From Oscillospiraceae bacterium (GTDB taxonomy: Bacteria; Bacillota; Clostridia; Oscillospirales; WRJC01), in the NCBI GenBank assembly GCA_009777355.1, contig WRMA01000009.1, positions 1-36,979 on the forward strand: a stretch of DNA of 36,979 nucleotides, in the 5' to 3' direction. The notes beneath the pieces were generated by a model that did no database searches, was not told the origin of the DNA, and saw nothing but the letters and a program-made list of their open reading frames with translations. Both the position numbers and the translations under genes were made by a program. This document shows, one piece after another, positions 23,448-33,096 of the stretch. Within the stretch, counting starts at the first letter, position 1, and each line of letters starts with the position of its first letter.

Positions 23448-23566
23448 GTAGGGCGCGGCGACCCCGACGCGCCGTGGATTACAACCCAATACCGGCGGTA
23501 TTTTGCGGCGCGATGCGAATTTACGTTGGTTTTTAACAGCGGCGCGTCGGGGTCGCCGCGCCCTAC
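23448..23566. repeat. GTAGGG/CCCTAC palindromic repeat (GGCGCGGC type), long form
   Basis: Starts GTAGGGCGCGGCGACCCCGA and ends TCGGGGTCGCCGCGCCCTAC, with perfect inverted outer arms of about 27 bp. The inner spacer is about 65 bp. It ends 13 bp before the gyrB stop on the other side, so it separates gyrB from the small acidic gene and may structure the gyrB mRNA end. Confidence 0.88.
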
Positions 23567-23578
23567 AAATATCATACG

Positions 23579-25840
<2,262 letters not shown>

Positions 25841-25864
25841 TTAAACTGTTGATAAACGGTGTTT

Positions 25865-26086
25865 TTAATTTTTATTGTTATAATCGTCGACGGACATATT
25901 AATATCTTTAAGAATCTTACGTATAAGAGTTCTGTCCAAATCTACCGTATGCATGGGAACAACCGTTGTTCTTCCGTCGTTATGTTTATAGAACCGGTGA
26001 CTTCCCTTTTGGCGTATTCCTATAAATCCGTCTTTCTCTAACAGTCTGCGCATTTGAGAACTCGTAATTATTTTTAATTTACTCAT
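25865..26086 (-). CDS. hicA: HicA family mRNA interferase toxin
   Basis: A 73-residue HicA toxin with a double-stranded RNA-binding-like fold that cleaves mRNA. The family pattern is clear: SSQMRRLLEKDGF, then GIRQKGSHRFYKH with the catalytic His in GSH, then VVPMHTVDLDRTLIRKILKD. Length is normal. It is encoded after its HicB partner with a 4-bp ATGA overlap, a toxin-second order. The pair is embedded between remB and gyrB, within the replication and gyrase cluster. It appears intact. Confidence 0.92.
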   Translation of the reverse strand: MSKLKIITSSQMRRLLEKDGFIGIRQKGSHRFYKHNDGRTTVVPMHTVDLDRTLIRKILKDINMSVDDYNNKN

Positions 26087-26316
26087 ATGCGTATCTCCAT
26101 TTGCTGTACGCCTATGAATTTATTATATACAGGAATATCTTCCTGAACTTCCAGGCACAATTCTATGACTTCATAAACTTTCTCCAATAATTCAGCCATC
26201 GTATCAGCCTGGGTATAACAACTCTTTAACGCGGGCACGGTCGCAATATAAGCGCCATCCTCGCCCTGTTCTATCAACACCGTAAAACTATGCGTCATTT
26301 CAAACCCCGCTTTCAT
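26083..26316 (-). CDS. hicB: HicB-like antitoxin
   Basis: A 77-residue antitoxin of the HicB/DUF1902 type. The partial RNase H-like fold is visible as HSFTVLIEQGEDGAYIATVPALKSCYTQADTMAELLEKVYEVIELCLE, which matches the usual F.V.....EDG.YVA.VP.LPGC pattern. It is short and lacks an obvious C-terminal DNA-binding domain, so autoregulation may be weak or indirect. Two starts are possible: ATG 26316, or ATG 26298, which begins MTHSFTVLI after a GGGG site and fits the family better. It overlaps hicA by 4 bp. Confidence 0.87.
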   Translation of the reverse strand: MKAGFEMTHSFTVLIEQGEDGAYIATVPALKSCYTQADTMAELLEKVYEVIELCLEVQEDIPVYNKFIGVQQMEIRI

Positions 26317-26329
26317 AAATATCTTAATT

Positions 26330-26560
26330 TTAAAATTTATTTTTGTTTATATACCCCGTCGTCTGGGACGAAAAATATATTTTTCGTTCAGTCAAAACGA
26401 ACGATTTAGGCAGTATGTCCAAACCCTCGATTAAACCGTTCTTCTCCGCAGAACTCAAAAAACTTCTCGTGATTCCCGAAACCGTCGAAGTATCGAGGTC
26501 GAACACCCCGATTATATCGCAATCCCTTATTATTTTGTCTTTTTTTATCTGTATGAACAT
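26330..26560 (-). CDS. remB: RemB-like DUF370 protein (YaaB)
   Basis: A 76-residue DUF370 protein at the position of B. subtilis yaaB/remB, between recF and gyrB. Family members (RemA/RemB) act in biofilm matrix regulation in B. subtilis. It starts MFIQIKKDKIIRDCDIIGVFDLD, and the conserved later stretch reads PKSFVLTERKIYFSSQTT. It begins 7 bp after the recF stop, so it is the next gene of the dnaN-recF unit, and the hicBA pair follows 13 bp later. The role in this organism is inferred only from family and synteny. Confidence 0.85.
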   Translation of the reverse strand: MFIQIKKDKIIRDCDIIGVFDLDTSTVSGITRSFLSSAEKNGLIEGLDILPKSFVLTERKIYFSSQTTGYINKNKF

Positions 26561-26567
26561 AAAAAAT

Positions 26568-27704
26568 CTACACGAATCTCCCGTTTTCCACTTTTATTAT
26601 TTTCGATATGTCTATATCTATATCGTTTAACAGTTCGCTGTGGCAGCAGGTGATTATAACCTGTCTCCCCGATAGATTTTTCAGGATAAAATCCTGTCTC
26701 CCCCTGTCGAGTTCGGACAATATGTCGTCCAGTAAAAACACAGGATATTCCCCGTGGGAGATTTTAGAAATCTCGCCCTCCGCGAGTTTCAGCGATAAGA
26801 CCGCCGAACGCTGCTGCCCCTGCGACGCGACGCCTTTCGCGCTTTTCCCGTCGATTTCTATATATATATCGTCTCTCTGCGGCCCGTAAAGCGTACTCCC
26901 CGCCGATAACTCTTCTTTTAACGCTCTTTCAAAAACGTTAAGATATATTCCCTCGCATAAATTAAAATCCGAAAAATCGATAATATCTTCGTTATATTTA
27001 TTTATATTTGAAATATATTCAAGCCTGATTTCTTCCCTGCCGTTCGACAAACCCGAGTAAAATTCCGGAACCGACTCTTTTAGACGCCGCGTATACTCGC
27101 CCCTGTATCTCGTTATGACCGCCGAATATTTCGCGTATTTTTTCGTCCATAATTCGAGCTGCGCGAGCTTCGACTGGTTCTCCCCCGTCTGTCTTATATG
27201 CTTCAGCAAATAATTTCTCTGGGTTAATATTCTGTTGCAGTCGACTAAATACGACAAATACACCGGCTTAATCTGACTGATTGCCATATCAATAAATTTA
27301 CGCCTGACTTCAGGCGAACCCTTTACGAGCCCGAGATGGTCCGGGGTAAACAGAACCGCCCTGAAATTGCCGATAAACTCAATCATTTTCTTTATTTCTA
27401 TATTATCGTAGAAATATTTATTATGATTTTTTTTCTCTCTGTAAAGCTTAATCGCCATACATGAACTATGCCGTTCCCTGTCGAAATCCATTGACAAAAA
27501 ACAAGCTTCTTCGTCAAACTTAATCGCTTCTAAATTATTTTTCGTCCGGAAACTTTTCCCCTGCGCGAACTGATAGACTGCCTCTACCGCGTTCGTCTTC
27601 CCGTTCGCGTTCTCTCCGGTCAGGATATTAATCCCGTCCGAAAACTCTATATCCGCGCTCTCTATATTTCTGTAATTTTTCAGGCTTATATTTTTAATCC
27701 GCAT
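26568..27704 (-). CDS. recF: DNA replication and repair protein RecF
   Basis: A 378-residue SMC-like ABC ATPase that helps load RecA at gaps. The N-terminus reads MRIKNISLKNYRNIESADIEF, and Walker A is LTGENANGKTNAVEA. The signature region is ASQGQQRSAVLSLKLAEGE and Walker B is VFLLDDILSELDRGRQ. Length is normal. It lies 31 bp after dnaN. The small S4-domain gene (yaaA) that often sits between dnaN and recF in Bacilli is absent. It is followed by remB in the same unit. Confidence 0.96.
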   Translation of the reverse strand: MRIKNISLKNYRNIESADIEFSDGINILTGENANGKTNAVEAVYQFAQGKSFRTKNNLEAIKFDEEACFLSMDFDRERHSSCMAIKLYREKKNHNKYFYDNIEIKKMIEFIGNFRAVLFTPDHLGLVKGSPEVRRKFIDMAISQIKPVYLSYLVDCNRILTQRNYLLKHIRQTGENQSKLAQLELWTKKYAKYSAVITRYRGEYTRRLKESVPEFYSGLSNGREEIRLEYISNINKYNEDIIDFSDFNLCEGIYLNVFERALKEELSAGSTLYGPQRDDIYIEIDGKSAKGVASQGQQRSAVLSLKLAEGEISKISHGEYPVFLLDDILSELDRGRQDFILKNLSGRQVIITCCHSELLNDIDIDISKIIKVENGRFV

Positions 27705-27735
27705 AATATATTATATTTATAAAAATTTTTGTTTT

Positions 27736-29031
27736 TTAATCCCTCATTCTCACCGGCAGGACCAGATACAGAAACTTCGAGTTCTCCACGTCCATACCGT
27801 TTATATCCGTTACGTCCGTCTTGTTTTCTTCCCCGTCTTTATTATTATACGGCAGAATAACCATAGATTTCGTCGGACTTTCGAGCTTCAGCAATACTTT
27901 TTCTTCCCGTACGGCTTTCAGAGCGTCCAGCAGAAATCTGTGGTTGAACCCGATTTCTATGTCGTTCCCGCTTATTTCTATATCGCACTCGTCGAAGACT
28001 TTACCCAGTGAAGTCGCCGAGGAGATTTCGAGCCTGCCGAAATTATCGTTGTTCTCTATATTGATTTCCTCGTTCCTGAAATTCAGTTTCACGAGGGTTT
28101 TCTGCTTGTCGTCCGCTAAAACAGACGCTCTCTCGACGCTTTCTATAAGACTCCTCACGTCTATCGCGACGCTCGTCTTGGGGTCGTTTTTAATCGAACG
28201 CCTGTAATCCAGAAACTCGCTCTCTATCAATCTCGAGAAAAATATAATATTATCGAAAGAAATTATAACGTGTTTTCTCGTCAGAGCGATTTGCGCGGGC
28301 TCTTCTTCGTCGCCGATTAGTTTAAGCAGTTCCGATAGACTGCGTCCGGGTATAATAAAACTCATGCCTTTATTATTATTATCTATAATATTATCGTCTT
28401 CTTCCGTTTCTGTATTATCAACACTATTATTATTTCCGGCGTTATTTTCGTCGTCCGAAATAACCCCGTCGAAACTGCGTCTCAGCGCGAGTCTGTTCCC
28501 GTCGACGGCGATAATATTAAACCCGTTGTCTCTGATTTCGAACAAAGCGCCGTTTAAAGCGGGTCTCGCGTTATTTATCGCAACGGCAAAATTCGTAGAG
28601 ACAATCATATTTTTTAGAATTTTTCTGCCGATTTTGAAATTCCTATCGCCTTTAAGCTCGGGCATAAGAGGAAAATTCTCGCCGTCCAGTCCGTGGACGG
28701 TAAATTCGCTCCTCGCGCCGCTTATAGTCACGGCGAAACTGCCGTCCGAAGCTATCGTTATATCCCCGTCGGGAAGATTGCGTATAATAGACGAAAATTT
28801 AGAGGCGTTTATAATAATCCTCCCTCCCTTTTCGATTTTCAGGTTTTCCCCGGACAAAGTGACCTTTACTCCCTTTTCCAAATCATATCCGCAAATCGTA
28901 AGAGTTCCCGCGTCTCTATCGGCGGACAGGAGAAAACCGTCCAGAGCCTGGTTGGTGTTCTTCGAAGACACCGCGTATAGCGCGGGAGTAACCGCCTCGT
29001 TCAAAATACTTCTCTGACATATTATTTTCAT
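27736..29031 (-). CDS. dnaN: DNA polymerase III beta clamp, with an Asn/Asp-rich insert
   Basis: The sliding clamp, 431 residues compared with roughly 365-380 usual. It begins MKIICQRSILNEAVTPALYA and keeps the standard landmarks NMIVSTNFAVA, ALFEIRDNGFNIIAVDGNRLALR and the terminal YLVLPVRMRD. The excess includes a low-complexity segment at about 192-221 (SDDENNAGNNNSVDNTETEE onward). A smaller one lies before the C-terminus (NNKDGEENKTDVTDINGMD). Both lie in loops, so the ring should be preserved. It follows oriC and has a GAAAGG site before the ATG. Confidence 0.97.
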   Translation of the reverse strand: MKIICQRSILNEAVTPALYAVSSKNTNQALDGFLLSADRDAGTLTICGYDLEKGVKVTLSGENLKIEKGGRIIINASKFSSIIRNLPDGDITIASDGSFAVTISGARSEFTVHGLDGENFPLMPELKGDRNFKIGRKILKNMIVSTNFAVAINNARPALNGALFEIRDNGFNIIAVDGNRLALRRSFDGVISDDENNAGNNNSVDNTETEEDDNIIDNNNKGMSFIIPGRSLSELLKLIGDEEEPAQIALTRKHVIISFDNIIFFSRLIESEFLDYRRSIKNDPKTSVAIDVRSLIESVERASVLADDKQKTLVKLNFRNEEINIENNDNFGRLEISSATSLGKVFDECDIEISGNDIEIGFNHRFLLDALKAVREEKVLLKLESPTKSMVILPYNNKDGEENKTDVTDINGMDVENSKFLYLVLPVRMRD

Positions 29032-29072
29032 AAATCAATAAACCTTTCTTTTATTTTTATATATTTATATTT

Positions 29073-29302
29073 CACGAGTTACACAGTTGACGTATTTACT
29101 ATCTTTGCCCTCTTTTTTAAAGAGGGTGCCGTCCGCAGACGGCGGGTGTTTAAGCCCCCTTTGTGAAAGGGGGTGGCACGAAGTGACGGGGGATTGCGTT
29201 TCCGTACGTGACGTCAAATTTCAAATCCCCCTGCGACTTCGTCGCTTTCCCCCTTTTTAAAAGGGGGCTTTTCCGCAAATTTGAACAACTGTGAAATCCG
29301 TG
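29073..29302. mobile_element. Mosaic family A/C MITE-like element in the oriC spacer
   Basis: The outer ends CACGAG..TTACACAGTTG and CAACTGTGAAAT.CCGTG are imperfect inverted repeats of the family A type. The left arm is family A (CCCTCTTT..AAAGAGGG, CCGTCCGCAGACGG, GGGTGTTT). From 29151 it turns into a family C element (CCCCCTTTGTGAAAGGGGG .. TTTAAAAGGGGG). The flanks ATTTATATTT and TATTATATTT match at 8 of 10 positions, a decayed target duplication of the length seen at 13753. Non-coding. Confidence 0.78.
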
Positions 29303-29365
29303 TATTATATTTTCTGCATATTTATATTCCCGTATTGCTTTCACTAACAACCCGCGCTTGTCAAC

Positions 29366-29826
29366 ATCTCAAAAGTTTTTTTATAACTGATTGTATTATA
29401 TATATTAATATATAAATGAGTTTGCAGCAGCAGTCGCAGTAGGGGGTGTTGATATTGTGGAAATATACTCTACTCCACGTATAATCGGGGGGTATAAGCA
29501 AATACAGTCTGTGCATAAAGCTGTTTGGTTTCCTGTTGATAATTTGTTAGAATAAAAATCAAAAATTTACTCTGTTGACACTATGTGGATAACTCTGATT
29601 TCCAACAACTTATCCACAGTTTCTACATGTTGATATTGTTGACAAGTTGTTATAAACTTTTTGAATATTTTGTGGATAACTTCTTATGCATAAAATGCAT
29701 AGATTGTATAAATGCATAAAACTCTGCATAAACTTGAATTTACTGTAAGATATACGCGACTTATCCACAATTTTTTTATGTTATCCACAGAAAGTTGTGG
29801 ATAACCTTTATTCCCCCGATATTTTT
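29366..29826. other. Chromosomal replication origin oriC
   Basis: Between dnaA and dnaN there are six perfect DnaA boxes (TTATCCACA or complement): 29584-29592, 29610-29618, 29671-29679, 29761-29769, 29781-29789 and 29796-29804. The last three form a dense cluster next to the dnaA stop. The boxes face both ways. Very AT-rich DNA at 29366-29417 (TTATATATATTAATATATAA) is a candidate unwinding region. Nothing coding is seen. No perfect box was found upstream of dnaA, so the origin appears unipartite. Confidence 0.93.
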
Positions 29827-31338
29827 TTACACCTTCGCGGCGTTCGTTATGTCCGCGATTTGCGAAGCCAGTCCGTGGTTCGTCTTGATTTCCGTCTCCA
29901 CCGCGCCGATTGCCGAAAAAATCGTCGAGTGGTCGCGCCCGAAAATCTTGCCGATTGCGGGCAGCGACAAATCCGTTATGCTTCTTATTATATATATCGC
30001 CGCGTTTCTCGCGAGCGCGATTTCCTTCGTTCTCTTCCTGCCTTTTAACTCTGCCTGAGGCACTCCGAACGTCTGCGAAGCCGCCGCGAGTATCTTCTCG
30101 ACCGTTACGTTAATCGGTTCTGTTCCCGATAATATATCGGCTATCGAACTCTTCGCCAGTTCCAGGGTTATGGGCGAGTTGTTCAAATATGCGTAAGCGT
30201 TCAATTTTTTTATCGTCCCCTCGATTTGCCTGATATTCGACGCTATATTCTCTCCCAGGAAAAACAAAACGTCGTTGCCGACTGTGATTTGCATATCTTT
30301 CGCCTTGCGTTTCAATATGGCGATTCTAAGCTCCAGTTCCGGCGGCTGAATATCGACTATTAACCCCGATTCGAAACGGCTCTTGATTCTGTCTTCCAAA
30401 GGATTTAAATCTTTCGGAGGTCTGTCCGACGAGAAAATAATCTGTTTTTCGGCTTCGTAAAGAGTGTTGAACGTATGGAAAATCTCTTCCTGGACGGCTA
30501 CCTTACCGGTGATAAACTGGATATCGTCTATTAGAAGCATATCGCAGCTCTGATATTTCTCTCTGAACACCTGCGCTTTTTTTCTGTTTCCCTCCGTTAT
30601 AAAATCTATCAGCTCGTTCGCGAAGTCCACCCCGTTGACGTATAATACTTTCATATGTTTGAACCTTCTGTTATACTCGTTGCAAATCGCGCACAGTAAA
30701 TGCGTCTTGCCTATGCCCGACGGGCCGTAGATAAAAAACGGGTTGTATTTGACCGCGGGATACTGCGCGACGTTCACGCTCGCTTTATACGCGAACCTGT
30801 TAGAGCTTCCCACGACGAAATTATCGAAAGTATATCGAAATCTGAATAATTTACCCGTTTCTTCTTCTTTGATTTCACCGTCGATACTGTTTATTATGCT
30901 TGCGATATCGGTCGCGCCCTTACTGCCGGAAGCCGCCGCCGCGCCCGGAGTGGGAGAGCCGCCGCCGTTATTTTCGTCCCAGTCGATTTCGACCCCGTCG
31001 AGAAGCAGTCTGCGCTCGTGGGAATCGAGGGTCTCTTTGGTTATTTTAAATTTCTCGGGGCCGTTCTGGGTATGATAGACCCCGAGTTTCAAATCCAGCC
31101 CGTACTGCTCTTTTACAGCGTCCGTTAAAAGACTCCTGTATTTATTCTCAATCGTAAGTTTCTGCATATCGGTATTGACCGAGATAAAAATAACGGCGTC
31201 GGTCATTCTCAGAACGTTCATGTCCGAGAACCACAGTTCATAGACCGTGGGAGGAAGGGCGGGGTTCTGCGAGACGTTTTTTCTGAGGGTTTCTTTGAGT
31301 TTAACGGTAATTTCGTTAAGCGCGTTGAAATCAAACAT
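29827..31338 (-). CDS. dnaA: Chromosomal replication initiator DnaA
   Basis: The initiator AAA+ ATPase, 503 residues. Domain I is at the N-terminus (FNALNEITVKLKETLRKNVS). A low-complexity linker follows, with GGGSPTPGAAAASGSKGATD near 125-144. The AAA+ core has YNPFFIYGPSGIGKTHLL (Walker A), DMLLIDDIQFI (Walker B) and SSDRPPKDLNPLEDRIKSRF (sensor and box VII). Domain IV ends with ALARNAAIYIIRSIT and the DNA-binding GRDHSTI motif. It reads towards oriC. A TTGAAA-17-TATAAT promoter lies about 55 bp upstream of its start. Confidence 0.98.
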   Translation of the reverse strand: MFDFNALNEITVKLKETLRKNVSQNPALPPTVYELWFSDMNVLRMTDAVIFISVNTDMQKLTIENKYRSLLTDAVKEQYGLDLKLGVYHTQNGPEKFKITKETLDSHERRLLLDGVEIDWDENNGGGSPTPGAAAASGSKGATDIASIINSIDGEIKEEETGKLFRFRYTFDNFVVGSSNRFAYKASVNVAQYPAVKYNPFFIYGPSGIGKTHLLCAICNEYNRRFKHMKVLYVNGVDFANELIDFITEGNRKKAQVFREKYQSCDMLLIDDIQFITGKVAVQEEIFHTFNTLYEAEKQIIFSSDRPPKDLNPLEDRIKSRFESGLIVDIQPPELELRIAILKRKAKDMQITVGNDVLFFLGENIASNIRQIEGTIKKLNAYAYLNNSPITLELAKSSIADILSGTEPINVTVEKILAAASQTFGVPQAELKGRKRTKEIALARNAAIYIIRSITDLSLPAIGKIFGRDHSTIFSAIGAVETEIKTNHGLASQIADITNAAKV

Positions 31339-31394
31339 AATATTTATGAGTCCTCTGTTTTAATATTTTATTGTTTTATATATATAATATATAA

Positions 31395-31423
31395 ATTATA
31401 TCACAGATTATATAAATTTTCAA
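31395..31423 (-). promoter_or_regulatory. Promoter of dnaA
   Basis: On the minus strand: TTGAAA (31418-31423), a 17-bp spacer and TATAAT (31395-31400), preceded by a TG extension. No DnaA box is visible beside it. Confidence 0.7.
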
Positions 31424-31462
31424 GTTAATTTTTAATAATAGAGGTTAAATTTTTAAATTCGC

Positions 31463-31491
31463 TTGACAATAACAAATAAACGTGATATAAT
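31463..31491 (+). promoter_or_regulatory. Sigma-A promoter of a small RNA
   Basis: TTGACA (31463-31468), a 17-bp spacer and TATAAT (31486-31491), a perfect consensus diverging from the dnaA promoter. Confidence 0.88.
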
Positions 31492-31497
31492 TAGTGT

Positions 31498-31630
31498 GCA
31501 AATGAAAGAAAGAGCGATTGCACGCTCTCTCAGTCAGCCGCGCCGGCCGCTTAAAAGGCGGCGGCTTTGCGAAGTTTAAATTAATTAAACGCCGTTAGCC
31601 TTGGTTAGGGGGGCGGCGTTTACTTTTTAT
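31498..31630 (+). ncRNA. Structured small RNA of unknown function (about 130 nt), possible type I antitoxin-like RNA
   Basis: A perfect promoter is followed by an AGAGCG..CGCTCT hairpin, a GC-rich GGCCGC..GCGGC region and a terminator. The terminator stem is AAACGCCG (31587-31594) with CGGCGTTT (31614-31621), then ACTTTTTAT. The TTAATTAAACGCCGTT.. tail resembles, from memory, antitoxin RNAs of clostridial type I loci, but no convincing toxin gene is seen on the other strand. A 25-codon frame from the ATG at 31501 has no Shine-Dalgarno. Confidence 0.65.
31587..31628 (+). terminator. Intrinsic terminator of the small RNA
   Basis: Perfect 8-bp stem AAACGCCG/CGGCGTTT with a 19-base loop, then ACTTTTT. 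Confidence 0.85.
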
Positions 31631-31710
31631 CTTTATGATGATATATCTCGCCGGTTCGATAAAATCCGGCAGAAAAATACCAATATGCAAACGAAACGAA
31701 CCTTTATCAT

Positions 31711-31789
31711 GTAGGGGCGGCCATTGGCCGTCCGTCTGAAAAACGTCAAAACTGCGTTGGTTTTGCGGACGCGCAATGCGCGCCCCTAC
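31711..31789. repeat. GTAGGG/CCCTAC palindromic repeat (GGGGCG type), copy 2
   Basis: Starts GTAGGGGCGGCCATTGGCCG and ends GCGCAATGCGCGCCCCTAC. It is the inverted relative of 8422-8498. It ends 10 bp from the capA stop. Confidence 0.87.
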
Positions 31790-31798
31790 AATACGCGC

Positions 31799-33007
31799 CT
31801 ATCCGGTATCAACGCTGCGTTCCCCGATTTTACGCAGAATCTCCTCGCCGCGCTCGCCTTCGGCAAGCATCGGCTTAAAATTGTTTCTCGAAAAATTCGA
31901 CGTGACGAATATCGGTATAAGATTTATTTCGCTCTCCGTTATTTCTTCCCCGTATAAAACGAATCTCTGCTGTAATATTACGCTCGTTCTGTTCTCTATA
32001 TCTGATATGACGTTTCCGTCGAAGATAAAATTTCCCAGCGAATATATTATATATCTGCCGTTATATTCTTCTATTCCCTGAAGTACGTGGGGATGATGGC
32101 CGATAACTAAATCCGCGCCGTTGTCAATCGCGAATCTTCCCATCGCGGCCTGACCCGCGCTTGCGATAACCGCGTCCATGCTTCCCCAGTGAAACGAAAC
32201 GATTTTTAACTCGGCGCCGTTCTCTTCGAGTTCTTCGAGAGCGGCTTTTACCTCGCCCGTTCTGTGTTCGCCGATAAAACCCGCGAACCCGACTTTTACG
32301 CCGTTGATTTCTTCGATTAATATTTTATTGTTCCCGAAATAACCAATCCCGGCCGAATCCAACGCCCCGACAGTATCGTCGTAACCCTCCTGCGAATAAT
32401 CGAACGTATGGTTATTCGCTAAATTTACGGCGTTTATTCCCGCCGCGGTAATTATACCCGTATATTCTGAATAGCCTTTGTAACTGTATTGTCTGTCGAG
32501 CCTTAAATCCGGGTCGTCGTTATCGCTTAGAACGCACTCGAGATTCGCTATGGTATAATCGCTTTCTTCTATAAAAATATGCCGTATATTCTCGCAGAAA
32601 TATTCAGGCCCGTATAAATCGTAATATTCGTAAAAAGAAAAAGAATAAGGCTTGATATAATTGCTCGCGAGGGTAAAATCGCCGACCGCGCTTATTGTAA
32701 TCTCCCTCGGGTGTTTTTTCTTGAGATATATAACGGGTTCGGGTTCTGTTTCGGGGTTTGACTCGGGTTCAAACGTTGTCGTAGGGCGCGTCGACCCCGA
32801 CGCGCCGCCTGATTTAATCCTATTATACGGCGCGTCAGGGTCGCCGCGCCCTACGATTGCAACGCGGGTTTGCGGCGCGTAAATCCTATTATACGGCGCG
32901 TCGGGGTCGCCGCGCCCTACGATTGCAACGCGGGTTTGCGGCATATAAAAAAACACGCACGCCGACGCGAACAGAAAACATATAAAATATTTAAAAATAA
33001 TTTTCAT
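31799..33007 (-). CDS. CapA family surface protein (poly-gamma-glutamate synthesis type) with repeat-encoded tandem
   Basis: A 402-residue exported metallophosphoesterase-like CapA/PgsA protein. It has an N-terminal signal or anchor (MKIIFKYFICFLFASACVFF). The catalytic-type motifs are ITISAVGDFTLA, IANLECVLSD, AVNLANNHTFDYS, IVSFHWG and VIGHHPHVLQGIE, and YSLGNFIFDG closes the domain. Residues 23-66 are two copies of a 22-residue unit (APQTRVAIVGRGDPDAPYNRI type) encoded by GTAGGG-family DNA. A further arm encodes GGASGSTRPTT, followed by a Pro/Glu linker (EPESNPETEPEP). The inserts lie between the anchor and the domain, where extra length is tolerated. The enzyme activity and wall partner are unknown. 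Confidence 0.88.
   Translation of the reverse strand: MKIIFKYFICFLFASACVFFYMPQTRVAIVGRGDPDAPYNRIYAPQTRVAIVGRGDPDAPYNRIKSGGASGSTRPTTTFEPESNPETEPEPVIYLKKKHPREITISAVGDFTLASNYIKPYSFSFYEYYDLYGPEYFCENIRHIFIEESDYTIANLECVLSDNDDPDLRLDRQYSYKGYSEYTGIITAAGINAVNLANNHTFDYSQEGYDDTVGALDSAGIGYFGNNKILIEEINGVKVGFAGFIGEHRTGEVKAALEELEENGAELKIVSFHWGSMDAVIASAGQAAMGRFAIDNGADLVIGHHPHVLQGIEEYNGRYIIYSLGNFIFDGNVISDIENRTSVILQQRFVLYGEEITESEINLIPIFVTSNFSRNNFKPMLAEGERGEEILRKIGERSVDTG
32781..32950. repeat. GTAGGG-family repeat and 66-bp tandem inside capA
   Basis: A full GTAGGG...CCCTAC element (32781-32854) overlaps a direct tandem of 66 bp: 32819-32884 and 32885-32950, each beginning CCTATTATACGGCGCGTC. Sixty-six is a multiple of three, so both units stay in the capA frame. 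The second unit differs at only a few positions, indicating a recent duplication. Confidence 0.9.
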
Positions 33008-33096
33008 AATAAAATATAATTATTAATTATTAATTGTTATTTATTAATTATAATATATATTATGCGTGTCTTTAATGAATATAATAATATAAATAT

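Noticed and set aside
31339-31462. A second origin subregion upstream of dnaA
   Set aside because: No TTATCCACA-like box was found there; all six perfect boxes are between dnaA and dnaN.
31501-31578. A 25-codon frame on the plus strand within the small RNA
   Set aside because: There is no ribosome-binding site and the codons overlap the RNA hairpins; better explained as structured RNA.
31633-31710. A 25-residue hydrophobic frame on the minus strand opposite the orphan small RNA (MIKVRFVCILVFFCRIL...)
   Set aside because: It has no Shine-Dalgarno, its ATG abuts a GTAGGG repeat and it lacks a basic lysine tail like those of the two clear toxins. It is too weak to call.
32781-32950. CRISPR-like tandem repeats
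   Set aside because: The 66-bp units are adjacent without spacers, only two are present and they lie within the capA coding frame.
33008-33096. Possible FMN riboswitch upstream of ribF
   Set aside because: The leader is only about 90 bp of AT-rich DNA and shows none of the conserved RFN-element segments.
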